Of a stretch of DNA of 64,000 bases, positions 48,517 to 58,480 are shown in pieces (position 1 is the first letter of the stretch; each line of letters starts with the position of its first letter). The notes below the pieces were generated by a model that did not search any database, was not told where the DNA came from, and saw nothing but the letters and a program-made list of their open reading frames with translations. Source of the stretch: Nocardia takedensis NBRC 100417 (GTDB lineage Bacteria; Actinomycetota; Actinomycetes; Mycobacteriales; Mycobacteriaceae); assembly GCF_000308695.1 (NCBI RefSeq), contig NZ_BAGG01000032.1, forward strand, positions 1-64,000, in the 5' to 3' direction. A program made the position numbers and the translations under genes.

Positions 48517-50988
48517 TCAGACGGTCGACTCACCCGGCCAGCGCCATTGCGCCACCTCGGGAATGTCCGCGCCGTGTTCGCGAGTCCAGGCACGCGCGTT
48601 CCACCGGGCGTCGACCATCTCCTGCCGCAGTCCGGCGGCGCGGTCGCGCAGCGCGGGCACACGGTCGATGACGTCGGCGACCAGGTGGTAGCGGTCCAGG
48701 TCGTTGAGCATCACCATGTCGAACGGCGTGGTGGTGGTGCCCTTCTCCTTGTAGCCGCGCACGTGCATCCCGGCGTGGTTGGCGCGCCGGTAGGTCAGGC
48801 GGTGGATCAGCCACGGGTAGCCGTGGAAGGCGAAGATGACCGGCCGGTCGCGGGTGAACAGGCTGTCGAATTCGCTGTCGGTCAGGCCGTGCGGATGTTC
48901 CTCGGCGGGGGACAGGCGCATCAGGTCGACCACGTTGACCACCCGCACCCGCAGGTCCGGCAGGCGGCGGCGCAGGATCTCGGCGGCGGCCAAGGTCTCC
49001 AGCGTGGGAACGTCGCCCGCGCAGGCCAGCACCACGTCGGGCGTGGTACCGACGGTGTCGTTGTTGCCCGCCCACTCCCAGATCCCGAGTCCGCGCGCGC
49101 AGTGCGCCTCCGCCTCGCGCACCGACAGCCAACTGGGCTGTGGCTGCTTGCCCGCGACCACCACGTTGACGTAGTGCCGCGAGCGCAGGCAGTGGTCGTA
49201 GGTACTGAGCAGGGTGTTGGCGTCCGGCGGCAGGTAGACCCGCACGATCTCGGGTTTCTTGTTCAGCACCACGTCCAGGAAGCCCGGGTCCTGGTGGGTG
49301 AAGCCGTTGTGATCCTGACGCCAGACGTGCGAGGACAGCAGGTAGTTCAGGCTGGGAATGGGCCGTCGCCACGGGACCTGGGCGCTGGCGTCGAGCCATT
49401 TCGCGTGCTGGTTGAACATGGCGTCGACGATGTGCACGAACGCCTCGTAGCAGGTGAACACACCGTGCCTGCCGGTGAGCAGGTAGCCCTCCAGCAGCCC
49501 TTGGCACATGTGCTCGGACAGCACCTCGATCACCCGGCCCTGGCGATCCAGGTCGACGTCGCGCGGGTCGATCTCGGCCTGCCAGTTGCGCCCGGTCACC
49601 TCGAGGATGTCCTGGAGTCGATTGCTGGCCAGTTCGTCCGGGGCGAAGGTCAGGAAGTTGTGCGGGTTGTGCCGGGTGACCTCGCGCAGCCAGCCGCCGA
49701 GGACGCGGGTCGCCTCGTGGTCCTGCGCACCGGGTGCGGTGACCTCGACGCCGTACTCATGCCAGTCCGGCAGGCGCAGGTCGCGCACCATCGATCCGCC
49801 GTTGGCGACCGGGTTGGCGCTCATCCGCCGCGCGGGCTCGGGCACCAGGTCGAGCAGGTCCGCGACCGGCGCGCCCGCCTCGTCGAACAGGTCCTCAGGA
49901 CGGTAGGACTTCAGCCACTGTTCGAGTACTTCCCGGTGCCCGTCGTCGGTGCGCGCCGACGGCAGCGGCACCTGGTGGGCGCGGAAGGTGCCCTCGACCT
50001 GGTCGCCGTCGACGTAGGGCGGACAGGTCCAGCCCTTCGGGGTGCGCAGCACGATCATCGGCCACCGCGGACGCTCGGTCGCCCCGTCCTCGCGCGCGGC
50101 CCGCTGGGCGGCCGCGATCCGGTCCAGGGCGGTGTCGAGCGCCGCGGCCATCGCCTGGTGCACCGCGGCCGGGTCGTCGCCCGCGACCACGATCGGCTCG
50201 TGCCCGTAACCGCGCAGCAGCGAGAGCAGTTCGTCCTCGGGGATGCGGGCCAGCAGGGTCGGGTTGGCGATCTTGTACTCGTTGAGCGCCAGGATCGGCA
50301 GCACCGCGCCGTCGCGTCGCGGGTTGAGGAACTTGTTGGCGTGCCAACTGCCCGCCAGCGGCCCCGTCTCCGCCTCGCCGTCGCCGACGACGCAGAACAC
50401 CGTCAGGTCGGGGTTGTCGAGCGCGGCGCCGTAGGCGTGCAGCAGCGAATAGCCGAGTTCGCCGCCTTCGTGGAAGGAACCCGGCGTCTCGGGGGCGCAG
50501 TGGCTCGGCACCCCGCCCGGGAAGGAGAACTGGGCGAACAGTTCCTTCATGCCCTCGGCGTCGCGGGGGATGGCGCTGTAGAGCTCGGAGTAGGTGCCCT
50601 CCAGCCAGGCGCACGCGTTCGGGCCGGGACCGCCGTGGCCGGGACCCGCGACGAAGACCGCGTCCAGGGCGCGCCGCCGGATCGCGCGGTTGGCGTGCGT
50701 CCAGACCAGGTTCAGGCCGGGGACGGTGCCGAAATGCCCCAGCAGCCTGGGTTTGACGTGTTCGGGCCGCAGCGGTTCGCGCACCAACGGGTTGGCCATC
50801 AAATAGATCTGGCCGACCGCGAGATAGTTCGCCGCCCGCCACCACGCGTCCAGCGCGAGCAGTTCCGCGCGGTCCAACGGGCCGGGGACCTCGGCGAGTC
50901 GGTAGGGCCGCGGTGCGACGGTGCGCCCCCCGCTGCTGTCGACGTTGTCGGCCGAGGTGTCGCCCTCGGTGGCGGCCGTTCGGGTCAT
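48517..50988 (-). CDS. xfp: xylulose-5-phosphate/fructose-6-phosphate phosphoketolase
   Basis: The protein has 823 residues. [23 protein letters not shown], the ThDP-binding [10 protein letters not shown]...N and [17 protein letters not shown] are phosphoketolase signatures. It splits xylulose-5-P or fructose-6-P with phosphate into acetyl-phosphate and a triose or tetrose phosphate, a shortcut from the pentose-phosphate pathway to acetyl units; acetate kinase or phosphotransacetylase are not in the window. GAGGAG stands ten bases before ATG 50988. Confidence 0.95.
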   Translation of the reverse strand: MTRTAATEGDTSADNVDSSGGRTVAPRPYRLAEVPGPLDRAELLALDAWWRAANYLAVGQIYLMANPLVREPLRPEHVKPRLLGHFGTVPGLNLVWTHANRAIRRRALDAVFVAGPGHGGPGPNACAWLEGTYSELYSAIPRDAEGMKELFAQFSFPGGVPSHCAPETPGSFHEGGELGYSLLHAYGAALDNPDLTVFCVVGDGEAETGPLAGSWHANKFLNPRRDGAVLPILALNEYKIANPTLLARIPEDELLSLLRGYGHEPIVVAGDDPAAVHQAMAAALDTALDRIAAAQRAAREDGATERPRWPMIVLRTPKGWTCPPYVDGDQVEGTFRAHQVPLPSARTDDGHREVLEQWLKSYRPEDLFDEAGAPVADLLDLVPEPARRMSANPVANGGSMVRDLRLPDWHEYGVEVTAPGAQDHEATRVLGGWLREVTRHNPHNFLTFAPDELASNRLQDILEVTGRNWQAEIDPRDVDLDRQGRVIEVLSEHMCQGLLEGYLLTGRHGVFTCYEAFVHIVDAMFNQHAKWLDASAQVPWRRPIPSLNYLLSSHVWRQDHNGFTHQDPGFLDVVLNKKPEIVRVYLPPDANTLLSTYDHCLRSRHYVNVVVAGKQPQPSWLSVREAEAHCARGLGIWEWAGNNDTVGTTPDVVLACAGDVPTLETLAAAEILRRRLPDLRVRVVNVVDLMRLSPAEEHPHGLTDSEFDSLFTRDRPVIFAFHGYPWLIHRLTYRRANHAGMHVRGYKEKGTTTTPFDMVMLNDLDRYHLVADVIDRVPALRDRAAGLRQEMVDARWNARAWTREHGADIPEVAQWRWPGESTV

Positions 50989-51207
50989 GTGCCGAACTCT
51001 CCTCACACTGATGACAGGGGCGGTCGCGACCTGGAGTGCCGTCGTCCGCGCTGGACTTCGGGGCGGATCGCGATCGACCCTGGCCGCGATCGAGGGTGTC
51101 GGGTGAGCTGCGGGCGGATTCGACCTCAGCCTACCGAGCGTCGGGCCGCGCGCCACCGCACCGCGCGAGTCGGCCGGGCGGGGAGCATACGGCGGGGTGG
51201 TGTCCGG

Positions 51208-51238
51208 TTGTGCGGCTCACGCGCGCGTGGCCTAAGGT
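51208..51238 (+). promoter_or_regulatory. candidate promoter of the FKBP gene, leaderless
   Basis: TTGTGC (51208-51213), 19-base spacer, TAAGGT (51233-51238), seven bases before ATG 51246. Confidence 0.5.
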
Positions 51239-51245
51239 CCGCCGC

Positions 51246-51824
51246 ATGCGAAATATCGGCAGGATCATCGGAGTCGCCGTCGTCGCCGCGGTCGCGTTCG
51301 CCCTCACCGCTTGTGGCTCCGACGACGACTCGGCCGCACCGGCGAGTTCGACCGCGCGGTCCGCGTCCTCGGCCGTCGCTTCGACCGCCCCGGCGACCAA
51401 GACCCACGGTCGCGAGTGCACCGCCGACGACGTCGAGGTCAGCAACGGCTTCGGCGAGAACCCCGTCATCACCCTGCCCGACGACTGCGATCCGCCCACC
51501 AAGTTGGTGGTCAAGGATCTGGTCGCGGGCAGCGGGCCCGGCGCGGCCACCGGTCAGCAGCTCACCATGAACTACTCGCTGGTGACCTGGTCGGACGGCC
51601 AGAAACTGGACAGCTCCTTCGACCGCGGCAAGCCGTTCCCGCTGACCCTGGGCGCGGGCCAGGTCATCCCCGGCTGGGAACAAGGGCTCGAAGGCGTGCA
51701 GCAGGGCACACGGCGACTGCTGATCATCCCGCCGGACCTCGGCTACGGCAAGGGCGGCAACGGCATCAAACCCAACGAGACGCTGGTCTTCGTCACCGAC
51801 GCCGTCGCCGTCGGTAACCGCTGA
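51246..51824 (+). CDS. FKBP-type peptidyl-prolyl isomerase lipoprotein
   Basis: The protein has 192 residues. A signal peptide ends in the lipobox LTAC (Cys at ~22), then a Ser/Ala linker. The FKBP domain follows (QLTMNYSLVTWSDGQKLDSSFDRGKPFPLTLGAGQVIPGWEQGLEGVQQGTRRLLIIPPDLGYG). It should be anchored outside the membrane and assist folding of exported proteins. It precedes tig, another prolyl isomerase, with a separate promoter between them. Confidence 0.92.
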   Translation: MRNIGRIIGVAVVAAVAFALTACGSDDDSAAPASSTARSASSAVASTAPATKTHGRECTADDVEVSNGFGENPVITLPDDCDPPTKLVVKDLVAGSGPGAATGQQLTMNYSLVTWSDGQKLDSSFDRGKPFPLTLGAGQVIPGWEQGLEGVQQGTRRLLIIPPDLGYGKGGNGIKPNETLVFVTDAVAVGNR

Positions 51825-51828
51825 CCGA

Positions 51829-51859
51829 TTGCAGCGCTGCCCGGCCGGTCAACTACCCT
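51829..51859 (+). promoter_or_regulatory. candidate promoter of tig
   Basis: TTGCAG (51829-51834), 19 bases, TACCCT (51854-51859). An in-frame ATG at 51867 follows seven bases on, but AAGGAG before 51936 favours the later start. Confidence 0.45.
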
Positions 51860-51935
51860 GGTCGGGATGCGCGTCCCGCCGTGCGCGGGTGACGCGAACC
51901 ACCGACCACACGTACGACGAACAAGGAGCATGTCC

Positions 51936-53345
51936 GTGAAGAGCACCGTCGAGCAGCTGAGCCCGACCCGGGTCCGGATCAATGTCGAGGTGCCCTTCGA
52001 GGAACTGAAGCCGGACTTCGACCGCGCCTACAAGGCGCTGGCGCAGCAGGTCCGCATCCCCGGCTTCCGCCCGGGCAAGGCTCCGGCCCGACTCCTCGAG
52101 GCGCGCCTCGGCCGCGGCGCGATCCTGGAGCAGGTCGTCAACGACGCGCTGCCGGGCCGCTACAGCGAGGCCGTCACCACCTCCGAGGTGAAGGTCATCG
52201 GTCAGCCCGAGATCGAGATCACCAAGATCGAGGACGGCCAGGAGCTGGCCTTCACCGCCGAGGTCGACGTGCGTCCCGAGATCGCGCTGCCGGACTTCGA
52301 CGACATCGAGGTCACCGTCGACGCGTTCACCGTCGAGGACGACGACATCCAGACCCAGCTCGATTCGCTGCGTCAGCGCTTCGGCACCCTGACCGGAGTC
52401 GAGCGCGCCGTGCAGAACGGCGATTTCGTCTCCATCGACCTGTCCGCCACCGTCGACGGCGAGGAGGTGGCCGACGCCACCACCACCGGCCTGTCGCACG
52501 AGGTCGGTTCCGGTCAGCTGATCGAGGGCCTGGACGACGCCGTGGTCGGCCTGTCGGCCGGCGAGTCGGCCGAGTTCACCTCCACCCTGGTGGCGGGCGA
52601 GCACGCGGGCAAGGAATCGGTCATCAAGGTCACCGTGCAGAGCGTCAAGGAGCGCGAACTGCCCGAGGCCGACGACGAATTCGCCCAGCTGGCTTCGGAG
52701 TTCGACACCCTCGACGAGCTCAAGGACGACCTGAAGAAGCGCGTCGAGCTGAACAAGAAGGTCGAGCAGGCGGGCACGATCCGCGACAAGGTGCTCGAGG
52801 CGCTGCTCGACAAGGTCGAGGTGCCGCTGCCCGAGGCCGTGGTCAAGGCCGAGATCGATGCCGTCACCCACGACGCGGTGCATGGTTTCGACCACGACGA
52901 CGCCAAGCTGGCCGAGGCGCTCGAGGCGCAGGGCAGCAGCCGCGAGGAGTTCGACAAGGACACCAAGGAAGCCGCGGAGAAGTCGGTCAAGACGCAGTTG
53001 CTGCTCGACGCGGTCGCCGAGGCGGAGAACACCCAGGTCGGCCAGGACGAGCTGACCGAGCGGATCCTGTTCCAGGCCCAGCGTTACGGCCTGTCGCCGG
53101 AGCAGTTCATCCAGCAGGTGCAGCAGGCGGGCCAGCTCGGCGCGATCTTCGCCGACGTGCGCCGCGGCAAGGCGCTGGCGGGCGTGGTGGGCCGGGTCAA
53201 GGTCACCGACTCCGAGGGCAACGCGGTGGACACCTCCGAGATGTTCGGCGGCGGGGAGGATTCCGTCGACGAGCTCGCCGAGGCGCTCGAGGCCGCCGAC
53301 GCGACCGAGGCCGAGGCCGACAAGGCCGACAAGGCCGCGGAGTAG
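51936..53345 (+). CDS. tig: trigger factor, ribosome-associated chaperone
   Basis: The protein has 469 residues. Ribosome-binding domain with the signature FRPGKAP ([17 protein letters not shown]), an FKBP-like domain ([18 protein letters not shown]...[26 protein letters not shown]) and a helical C-terminal chaperone domain, ending in an acidic Ala/Glu/Asp tail. It catches nascent chains at the exit tunnel. GTG 51936 gives [21 protein letters not shown], as in mycobacteria, with AAGGAG seven bases upstream; ATG 51930 is too close to that site. Hairpin terminator follows. Confidence 0.96.
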   Translation: MKSTVEQLSPTRVRINVEVPFEELKPDFDRAYKALAQQVRIPGFRPGKAPARLLEARLGRGAILEQVVNDALPGRYSEAVTTSEVKVIGQPEIEITKIEDGQELAFTAEVDVRPEIALPDFDDIEVTVDAFTVEDDDIQTQLDSLRQRFGTLTGVERAVQNGDFVSIDLSATVDGEEVADATTTGLSHEVGSGQLIEGLDDAVVGLSAGESAEFTSTLVAGEHAGKESVIKVTVQSVKERELPEADDEFAQLASEFDTLDELKDDLKKRVELNKKVEQAGTIRDKVLEALLDKVEVPLPEAVVKAEIDAVTHDAVHGFDHDDAKLAEALEAQGSSREEFDKDTKEAAEKSVKTQLLLDAVAEAENTQVGQDELTERILFQAQRYGLSPEQFIQQVQQAGQLGAIFADVRRGKALAGVVGRVKVTDSEGNAVDTSEMFGGGEDSVDELAEALEAADATEAEADKADKAAE

Positions 53346-53433
53346 GTTCCGGATTTTCCGAGCGCGGGCGTGGTCGAGCACTGGTCGGCACGGCGCGTCC
53401 GCGCGCGCAGCGCAGGTGAGGTCAGCGAATTTG

Positions 53434-53444
53434 CGCTGTGAGCG
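53434..53444. promoter_or_regulatory. candidate ClgR binding site upstream of clpP1P2
   Basis: CGCTGTGAGCG followed by AAG fits the ClgR consensus (CGC-N5-GCG, CGCYNANRGCG) except one inner base. ClgR activates clpP1P2 in corynebacteria and mycobacteria. It lies 170 bases before the clpP1 start and just before the tig terminator. Confidence 0.4.
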
Positions 53445-53450
53445 AAGAAG

Positions 53451-53476
53451 GGCGGTGCCGGGAGTTCGGCGCCGCC
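53451..53476 (+). terminator. hairpin terminator after tig
   Basis: Ten-bp stem GGCGGTGCCG / CGGCGCCGCC with one G-T pair and a six-base loop, then CTGCTTCGTTACTGTTT. Confidence 0.6.
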
Positions 53477-53614
53477 CTGCTTCGTTACTGTTTGTGACAG
53501 CGAAGATCAATGGCTGTGTGGCGATGGGCGCTGTACCGCGTTCACGAGCTGTGTAGCTTTCAACGCTGTAGAGCTTCTAAACGACGAGCCGGTGAGAAGA
53601 GAAGGCAGGTATCC

Positions 53615-54232
53615 GTGACAATGAACAAGGCAGGGGTCGTCATGAGTTCCCCCACTGCTGGCCTCAACCTCAGTGATTCGGTCTACGAGCGCCTGCTGCG
53701 TGAGCGCATCATCTTCCTCGGCACCCAGGTCGACGACGACATCGCCAACCGTCTGTGCGCGCAGATCCTGCTGCTCGCGGCGGAGGATCCGACCAAGGAC
53801 ATCGCGCTCTACATCAACTCCCCGGGTGGTTCGGTCACCGCGGGCATGGCCATCTACGACACCATGCAGTTCGCCGAATGCGACATCCGCACCGTCGGCA
53901 TGGGTCTGGCGGCGTCGATGGGGCAGTTCCTGCTGACCGCGGGCACCAAGGGCAAGCGCTACGCGCTGCCGCACGCCCGGATCATGATGCACCAGCCCTC
54001 CGCGGGCATCGGCGGTTCGGCCGCCGACATCGCGATCATGGCCGAGCAGTTCGCCCACACCAAGCGGGAATTGAACGAGTTGCAGGCCCAGCACACGGGC
54101 AAGTCGATCGAGCAGGTCACCGCCGACGCCGACCGCGACCGCTGGTTCACCGCGGCGCAGGCGCTGGAGTACGGCTTCATCGACCACGTGGTCAGCCACG
54201 CGAACCAGGCGAACGGCTCGGGCGGCAGCTAG
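53615..54232 (+). CDS. clpP1: ATP-dependent Clp protease proteolytic subunit ClpP1
   Basis: The protein has 205 residues. [53 protein letters not shown] is the ClpP start; the nucleophile Ser lies in [11 protein letters not shown] and the His in [12 protein letters not shown]. In Actinobacteria ClpP1 and ClpP2 form one mixed tetradecamer. GTG 53615 is chosen for length; ATG 53621 and ATG 53642 are alternatives (53642 would give 196 residues). A putative ClgR site and the promoter region lie upstream. Confidence 0.95.
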   Translation: MTMNKAGVVMSSPTAGLNLSDSVYERLLRERIIFLGTQVDDDIANRLCAQILLLAAEDPTKDIALYINSPGGSVTAGMAIYDTMQFAECDIRTVGMGLAASMGQFLLTAGTKGKRYALPHARIMMHQPSAGIGGSAADIAIMAEQFAHTKRELNELQAQHTGKSIEQVTADADRDRWFTAAQALEYGFIDHVVSHANQANGSGGS

Positions 54233-54308
54233 CGAGGCCACCGCGGCTCCGGCGCGGACCGCGGCAAGCACTCGATCCCGTTCACCCCCACAGACTTTGG
54301 AGACGAAG

Positions 54309-54977
54309 ATGGTCAATCCGATCGACCCACGCGCCGGCGTTTCCGGCATGGCCCCGCAGGGTCCGCACTCGCGCTACATCCTGCCGCAGTTCACCGAGCA
54401 GACCACCTACGGCGTCAAGACCTCCGACCCGTACAACAAGCTGTTCGAGGAGCGCATCATCTTCCTCGGCGCACAGGTCGACGACGTCTCGGCCAACGAC
54501 ATCATGGCCCAGTTGCTGGTGCTCGAGTCGCAGGATCCCGACCGCGACATCACCATGTACATCAACTCGCCCGGTGGTTCGTTCACCGCGCTGATGGCGA
54601 TCTACGACACCATGCAGTACGTGCGCGCCGACGTCGTCACCGTGTGCCTGGGCCAGGCGGCCTCGGCCGCGGCGGTGCTGCTGGCGGCGGGCGCGCCGGG
54701 TAAGCGGGCCTGCCTGCCCAACGCCCGCGTGCTCATCCATCAGCCCGCCCTCGAGGGCGGCATCCAGGGCCAGGTCTCGGATCTGGAGATCCAGGCGGCC
54801 GAGATCGAGCGGATGCGCAGGCTGATGGAGACCACGCTGGCCAACCACACCGGCAAGGACGCCGAGACGATCCGCAAGGACACCGATCGCGACAAGATCC
54901 TGACGGCCGAGGAGGCCAAGGAGTACGGGATCATCGACCAGGTGTTCGGCTACCGCAAGTTGAGCGCGCAGAAGTAA
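54309..54977 (+). CDS. clpP2: ATP-dependent Clp protease proteolytic subunit ClpP2
   Basis: The protein has 222 residues. [46 protein letters not shown] is characteristic of ClpP2; catalytic Ser in [14 protein letters not shown] and His in [15 protein letters not shown]. It pairs with ClpP1 and docks ClpX/ClpC1. GGAGA five bases before ATG 54309. It follows clpP1 by 76 bases and is likely co-transcribed. Confidence 0.96.
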   Translation: MVNPIDPRAGVSGMAPQGPHSRYILPQFTEQTTYGVKTSDPYNKLFEERIIFLGAQVDDVSANDIMAQLLVLESQDPDRDITMYINSPGGSFTALMAIYDTMQYVRADVVTVCLGQAASAAAVLLAAGAPGKRACLPNARVLIHQPALEGGIQGQVSDLEIQAAEIERMRRLMETTLANHTGKDAETIRKDTDRDKILTAEEAKEYGIIDQVFGYRKLSAQK

Positions 54978-55341
54978 CTGTCGCTCTGTGTCAAGGGAAT
55001 CCGGCCGGGTGGTGTGTCGAGGACAGACTGTCCGGCCGGTTCGCTTCGGCCTCCGGTGGAGGTCGCGGCGACGCGGCCGGCGCCCCGGAACCGGCTTTCT
55101 CACGGCGCTCAGGTTGCCGCGCGGTGAGAACTCGCACAACGCGGGCGAGAAACATGCTCGAGTTGTCGACCTCTGTCGACCACACCGGGTACGGTCGACC
55201 TAGGAACCTTTGCTCCCGGTTGACGGCGTAGCTCGACCCGCCCGACATGCTCGAAGTGTTCGTTGATACACCCGGGCGCGGTGGAATGCCGGCAACCTGG
55301 ACGGACGGTTGCACGCGGACAAGGAAGTAGGGACCCACGAG
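54978..55341 (+). other. 364-bp intergenic region between clpP2 and clpX
   Basis: No gene is supported. The second half (55150-55230) has repeated GTCGACC motifs (near 55158, 55170 and 55193) and TACGGT, possibly the clpX promoter. A clear terminator for clpP2 is not seen. Confidence 0.35.
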
Positions 55342-56622
55342 ATGGCGCGCATCGGAGATGGCGGCGATCTGCTCAAGTGCTCGTTCTGCGGAAAGAGTCA
55401 GAAGCAGGTCAAGAAGCTCATTGCGGGACCTGGGGTGTACATCTGCGACGAGTGCATCGATCTATGCAACGAGATCATCGAGGAAGAGCTGGCCGAGTCC
55501 AGCGAGGTCAAACTCGATGAGCTGCCCAAGCCCGCGGAGATCCGGGATTTCCTGGAGAACTACGTCATCGGGCAGGACACCGCCAAGCGCACACTCGCGG
55601 TCGCCGTCTACAACCACTACAAGCGCATCCAGGCGGGTGACAAGGGGCGCGACAGCCGCGGCGAGACCGTGGAGCTGACCAAGTCGAACATCTTGATGCT
55701 CGGCCCGACCGGGTGCGGTAAGACGTATCTGGCGCAGACGCTGGCCAAGATGCTCAACGTCCCGTTCGCGATCGCCGACGCCACCGCGCTGACCGAGGCG
55801 GGCTATGTGGGCGAGGATGTGGAGAACATCCTGCTCAAGCTGATCCAGGCCGCCGATTACGACGTCAAGCGCGCCGAGACCGGCATCATCTACATCGACG
55901 AGGTCGACAAGATCGCCCGCAAGAGCGAGAACCCGTCGATCACCCGTGACGTCTCCGGCGAGGGTGTGCAGCAGGCGCTGCTGAAGATCCTGGAGGGCAC
56001 CCAGGCGAGTGTGCCGCCGCAGGGCGGGCGCAAGCATCCGCACCAGGAGTTCATCCAGATCGACACCACCAACGTGTTGTTCATCGTGGCGGGCGCGTTC
56101 GCGGGCTTGGAGAAGATCATCTCCGACCGCACCGGCCACCGCGGGATCGGCTTCGGCGCCGAGGTCAGGTCCAAGGCCGAGATCGATACCACCGATCACT
56201 TCGCCGAGGTCATGCCGGAGGATCTGATCAAGTTCGGGTTGATCCCGGAGTTCATCGGCCGCCTGCCGGTCGTCGCCTCGGTGACGAACCTGGACAAGGA
56301 ATCGCTGGTGAAGATCCTGTCCGAGCCGAAGAACGCGCTGGTCAAGCAGTACATCCGGCTGTTCGAGATGGACGGGGTCGAGTTGGAGTTCACCACCGAC
56401 GCCCTCGAGGCCATCGCGGATCAGGCGATCCTGCGCGGTACGGGCGCCCGTGGTCTGCGCGCGATCATGGAGGAGGTGCTGCTGCCGGTCATGTACGACA
56501 TTCCCAGCCGCGACGATGTCGCGAAGGTCGTCGTGAACGCCGACACGGTCACCGAGAACGTGCTGCCGACCATCGTGCCCCGCAAGGCCCAGCGCGCCGA
56601 GCGCCGCGAGAAGTCGGCCTGA
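55342..56622 (+). CDS. clpX: ATP-dependent Clp protease ATP-binding subunit ClpX
   Basis: The protein has 426 residues, the usual length. An N-terminal C4 zinc-binding domain ([11 protein letters not shown]...CDECIDLC), Walker [13 protein letters not shown], pore loop GYVG, Walker [11 protein letters not shown], the IGF loop (IGFGAE) for ClpP docking, and a small AAA+ domain are all intact. It unfolds substrates for ClpP1P2. A 17-bp perfect hairpin terminates the gene. Confidence 0.97.
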   Translation: MARIGDGGDLLKCSFCGKSQKQVKKLIAGPGVYICDECIDLCNEIIEEELAESSEVKLDELPKPAEIRDFLENYVIGQDTAKRTLAVAVYNHYKRIQAGDKGRDSRGETVELTKSNILMLGPTGCGKTYLAQTLAKMLNVPFAIADATALTEAGYVGEDVENILLKLIQAADYDVKRAETGIIYIDEVDKIARKSENPSITRDVSGEGVQQALLKILEGTQASVPPQGGRKHPHQEFIQIDTTNVLFIVAGAFAGLEKIISDRTGHRGIGFGAEVRSKAEIDTTDHFAEVMPEDLIKFGLIPEFIGRLPVVASVTNLDKESLVKILSEPKNALVKQYIRLFEMDGVELEFTTDALEAIADQAILRGTGARGLRAIMEEVLLPVMYDIPSRDDVAKVVVNADTVTENVLPTIVPRKAQRAERREKSA

Positions 56623-56636
56623 GTTCGAGTTCTACC

Positions 56637-56674
56637 CGAACGGTCCGGATATCACCCGATATCCGGACCGTTCG
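56637..56674 (+). terminator. hairpin terminator after clpX
   Basis: Perfect 17-bp arms (56637-56653 and 56658-56674) with an ACCC loop, starting 14 bases after the stop and followed by CTTGTT. Confidence 0.85.
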
Positions 56675-56706
56675 CTTGTTCCCGGATGCGTGTCGTCCGG
56701 TGATTT

Positions 56707-56778
56707 CTGGTTACTCTTGTGCGGCAGGTGTGGGCGCGCGTGGATTCGGGTACCCCCCTGTGAGGGTTGAGTAACCAG
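56707..56778. repeat. 10-bp inverted repeat flanking a possible promoter of the STAS gene
   Basis: CTGGTTACTC (56707-56716) and GAGTAACCAG (56769-56778) are exact inverted repeats 52 bases apart. Between them GGGTAC (56748-56753) resembles the -10 of SigB/SigF-type promoters, with GTGTGG 14 bases upstream as a weak -35. Confidence 0.4.
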
Positions 56779-56863
56779 CCCAGTCTCACCAGTGTGTGAA
56801 CGAGGCGCATCATTCTGCGCGGTGCCGCACGGCGAATCCGCGTGCGACAGGACCGGGGTCCAC

Positions 56864-57271
56864 ATGTCGACCGTTTCCATCACCACTCGGCTCAGCACCA
56901 CCGTTTCCCGCCAACCAGGCCCGATCGACCGTCTCCAGGTCTCGATCACCGAACCTGGTGACTCGGTGACGCTGTGCGCCGTCGCGGGGGAAGTCGATTG
57001 CTACACCGTGGAGGTCCTGCGCGCGCGCCTGATCGGTGCTGTGGACAAGGCCGCGCGCACGCTGGTGGTCGACCTGTCCGCGGTGAGCTTCTTCGGCGTG
57101 GTCGGCCTGTACGTGCTGTTCGAGGCACGGGAACAGGCCGACGGCACGCGGCGGCGACTGCGGTTGGTCACGGGACCGCGCTGTGTGGATCGGGTGCTGG
57201 ATGTGGCCGGCGAGCCGGTGCGCTTCGAGCGTTTCCCCGACCTGGCGAGCGCGGTGCTCGACCGGGACTGA
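56864..57271 (+). CDS. STAS-domain protein, anti-sigma factor antagonist-like
   Basis: The protein has 135 residues with a STAS fold at ~30-125 (VTLCAVAGEVDCYTVEVLRARLIGAVDKAARTLVVDLSAVSFFGVVGLYVLFEAR). In SpoIIAA/RsbV proteins the segment after the LS.V.F strand reads DSSGL with a phosphorylated Ser; here it reads GVVGL (78-82), so the phospho-acceptor is missing. It could be a constitutively active antagonist or a protein with a different partner. No kinase or sigma gene is adjacent. ATG 56864 lacks a strong ribosome binding site. Confidence 0.82.
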   Translation: MSTVSITTRLSTTVSRQPGPIDRLQVSITEPGDSVTLCAVAGEVDCYTVEVLRARLIGAVDKAARTLVVDLSAVSFFGVVGLYVLFEAREQADGTRRRLRLVTGPRCVDRVLDVAGEPVRFERFPDLASAVLDRD

Positions 57272-57274
57272 ACC

Positions 57275-57649
57275 CTAGACCTTCTCGGTGATCATGTCGT
57301 CCTGGCTCCAGTAGGCCCGCATGCGGGTGATCTTGCCGTCGTCGTCGAATTCCATGACGTCGATGGGGCTCAGGCTCAGGCGCTGATCGCCGAATTCGGT
57401 GACGAGGGTGAAGACGAACGCGGCGTGCTTACCGGCGATGCGCACGGTGTCGGGGCGCAGTTCGGTGTGGCGCTGGAGGTTGGCGATGACGTCGTAGAAC
57501 TCGCGGATGGCCTGGTGGCCGTGGCGCGGTTCGGTGCCGATGGGGTCCTCGACGACGGCGTCGGGGGCGTAGAGGTCGACGATCGCCTGGGTCGGGCCGG
57601 AGCCGACGAGTTTGACGTACTGCTCGACCACATCGCGGATCTGTGCCAT
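57275..57649 (-). CDS. steroid delta-5-isomerase (ketosteroid isomerase)
   Basis: The protein has 124 residues. Compared with the known Comamonas enzyme, the catalytic Tyr (QYV, Tyr11), general base Asp (VVEDPIGTEPR, Asp35) and second Asp (SPID, Asp97) are all present, and IREFY and MRA are shared. It isomerises 3-keto-5-ene steroids to 4-enes, a step in cholesterol or sterol breakdown. AGGAG precedes ATG 57649, and a KstR-type palindrome lies 18 bases upstream. NTF2-like proteins with other functions are the alternative. Confidence 0.85.
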   Translation of the reverse strand: MAQIRDVVEQYVKLVGSGPTQAIVDLYAPDAVVEDPIGTEPRHGHQAIREFYDVIANLQRHTELRPDTVRIAGKHAAFVFTLVTEFGDQRLSLSPIDVMEFDDDGKITRMRAYWSQDDMITEKV

Positions 57650-57666
57650 CGGAACTCCTGAGGAAT

Positions 57667-57680
57667 TGGAACCTGTTCTA
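57667..57680. promoter_or_regulatory. KstR-type operator
   Basis: TGGAACCTGTTCTA fits TNNAACNNGTTNNA, the KstR motif of the actinobacterial cholesterol regulon, at every fixed position. It lies just upstream of the steroid isomerase start. Confidence 0.7.
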
Positions 57681-58146
57681 GTTCGGAGCCTAGCAGTGAT
57701 TCCTCGTCCGATGCTCGGTATGGCGGCGCCTCGGGGGCCGGGGCGGGCCCGTTACCGGGCCCGGATCGGGGATCGCCGTTGATCCCCTGGGTTCTTCGTT
57801 GAACCGTGGCCCCCGGTGGCACGTGGTGATGTATTCGATGTTCTGTTGATCCTGTCGTCGCGCGGCCCCGCGGCGTTACGCCGGAGCCGGTGGGGCGAGG
57901 GGGCCGCAACCGTCCGGCAACAGCGGTCTATGGTGAACAATGGTGGACCGACAACTCCATGACCGGGGTTCCTTTTCGTCCGATTCGCCCGCTCCGGGCG
58001 GGCGCTTCACCTCTTACGACGGCGCGGCCTCGGAAAACTCATCGCTACTTCCACCCGGTGTGTCGACGGGTTGCTGTCGATGGCGTGCTGTTTACTCGGT
58101 CCGGTCAACCAGATGTTCGAGAGTGACGAGTGAAAGCGGAGGAGAC
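57681..58146 (+). other. 466-bp region upstream of mihF, no convincing gene
   Basis: It contains a hairpin CGGGCCCG-TTAC-CGGGCCCG (57744-57763). The frame of mihF stays open back to 57940 but has no recognisable protein there, so the region is probably untranslated leader and promoter. GGAGGAG before 58147 is the mihF ribosome binding site. Confidence 0.4.
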
Positions 58147-58461
58147 ATGGCACTGCCCACGATGACCGCCGAGCAGCGCACCGAGGCGTTGGCCAAAGCG
58201 GCCGCGGTGCGCAAGGCGCGCTCCGAACTGATCGGCAAAGTGAAGGCGGGCAAGGTTTCGGTCGCGGACCTGCTGAAGAAGGCCGAGTCCGACGAATTGG
58301 TCAAGAAGACCAAGGTGGCCGCGGTCATCAAGGCACTGCCCGGTGTCGGTCCGGTCAAGGCGGCCAAGCTGATGGATCAGGCCGAGATCCCCGAGGATCG
58401 CCGCATCGGCGGGCTCGGAGCGCGGCAGCGGGCCGCGCTGCTCGAGGCGCTCGACGCCTGA
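58147..58461 (+). CDS. mihF: integration host factor, actinobacterial type (mIHF)
   Basis: The protein has 104 residues. MALPTMTAEQRTEALAKAAAVRKARSELIGKVKAGKVSVADLLKKAESDELVKKTKVAAVIKALPGVGPVKAAKLM matches mIHF: an N-terminal helix and a helix-two-turn-helix (LPGVGPVKAAKLM), binding DNA without sequence strictness to shape the nucleoid and support recombination. The best-known copy in mycobacteria lies beside gmk; here it stands alone, so it may be an extra paralogue. GGAGGAG fixes the start. Confidence 0.9.
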   Translation: MALPTMTAEQRTEALAKAAAVRKARSELIGKVKAGKVSVADLLKKAESDELVKKTKVAAVIKALPGVGPVKAAKLMDQAEIPEDRRIGGLGARQRAALLEALDA

Positions 58462-58468
58462 GCCCGGG

Positions 58469-58474
58469 TACCGT
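58469..58474 (+). promoter_or_regulatory. candidate -10 box, leaderless start of the NUDIX gene
   Basis: TACCGT ends six bases before ATG 58481. Confidence 0.45.
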
Positions 58475-58480
58475 CCAGGC

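Noticed and set aside
48547..51570. A 1007-codon open frame antisense to phosphoketolase
   Set aside because: Same composition artefact; the minus-strand gene has full phosphoketolase motifs.
51867..51935. A longer trigger factor starting at ATG 51867 (leaderless by -10 spacing)
   Set aside because: AAGGAG seven bases before GTG 51936 and similarity starting at [13 protein letters not shown] support the shorter form, though the longer one is not excluded.
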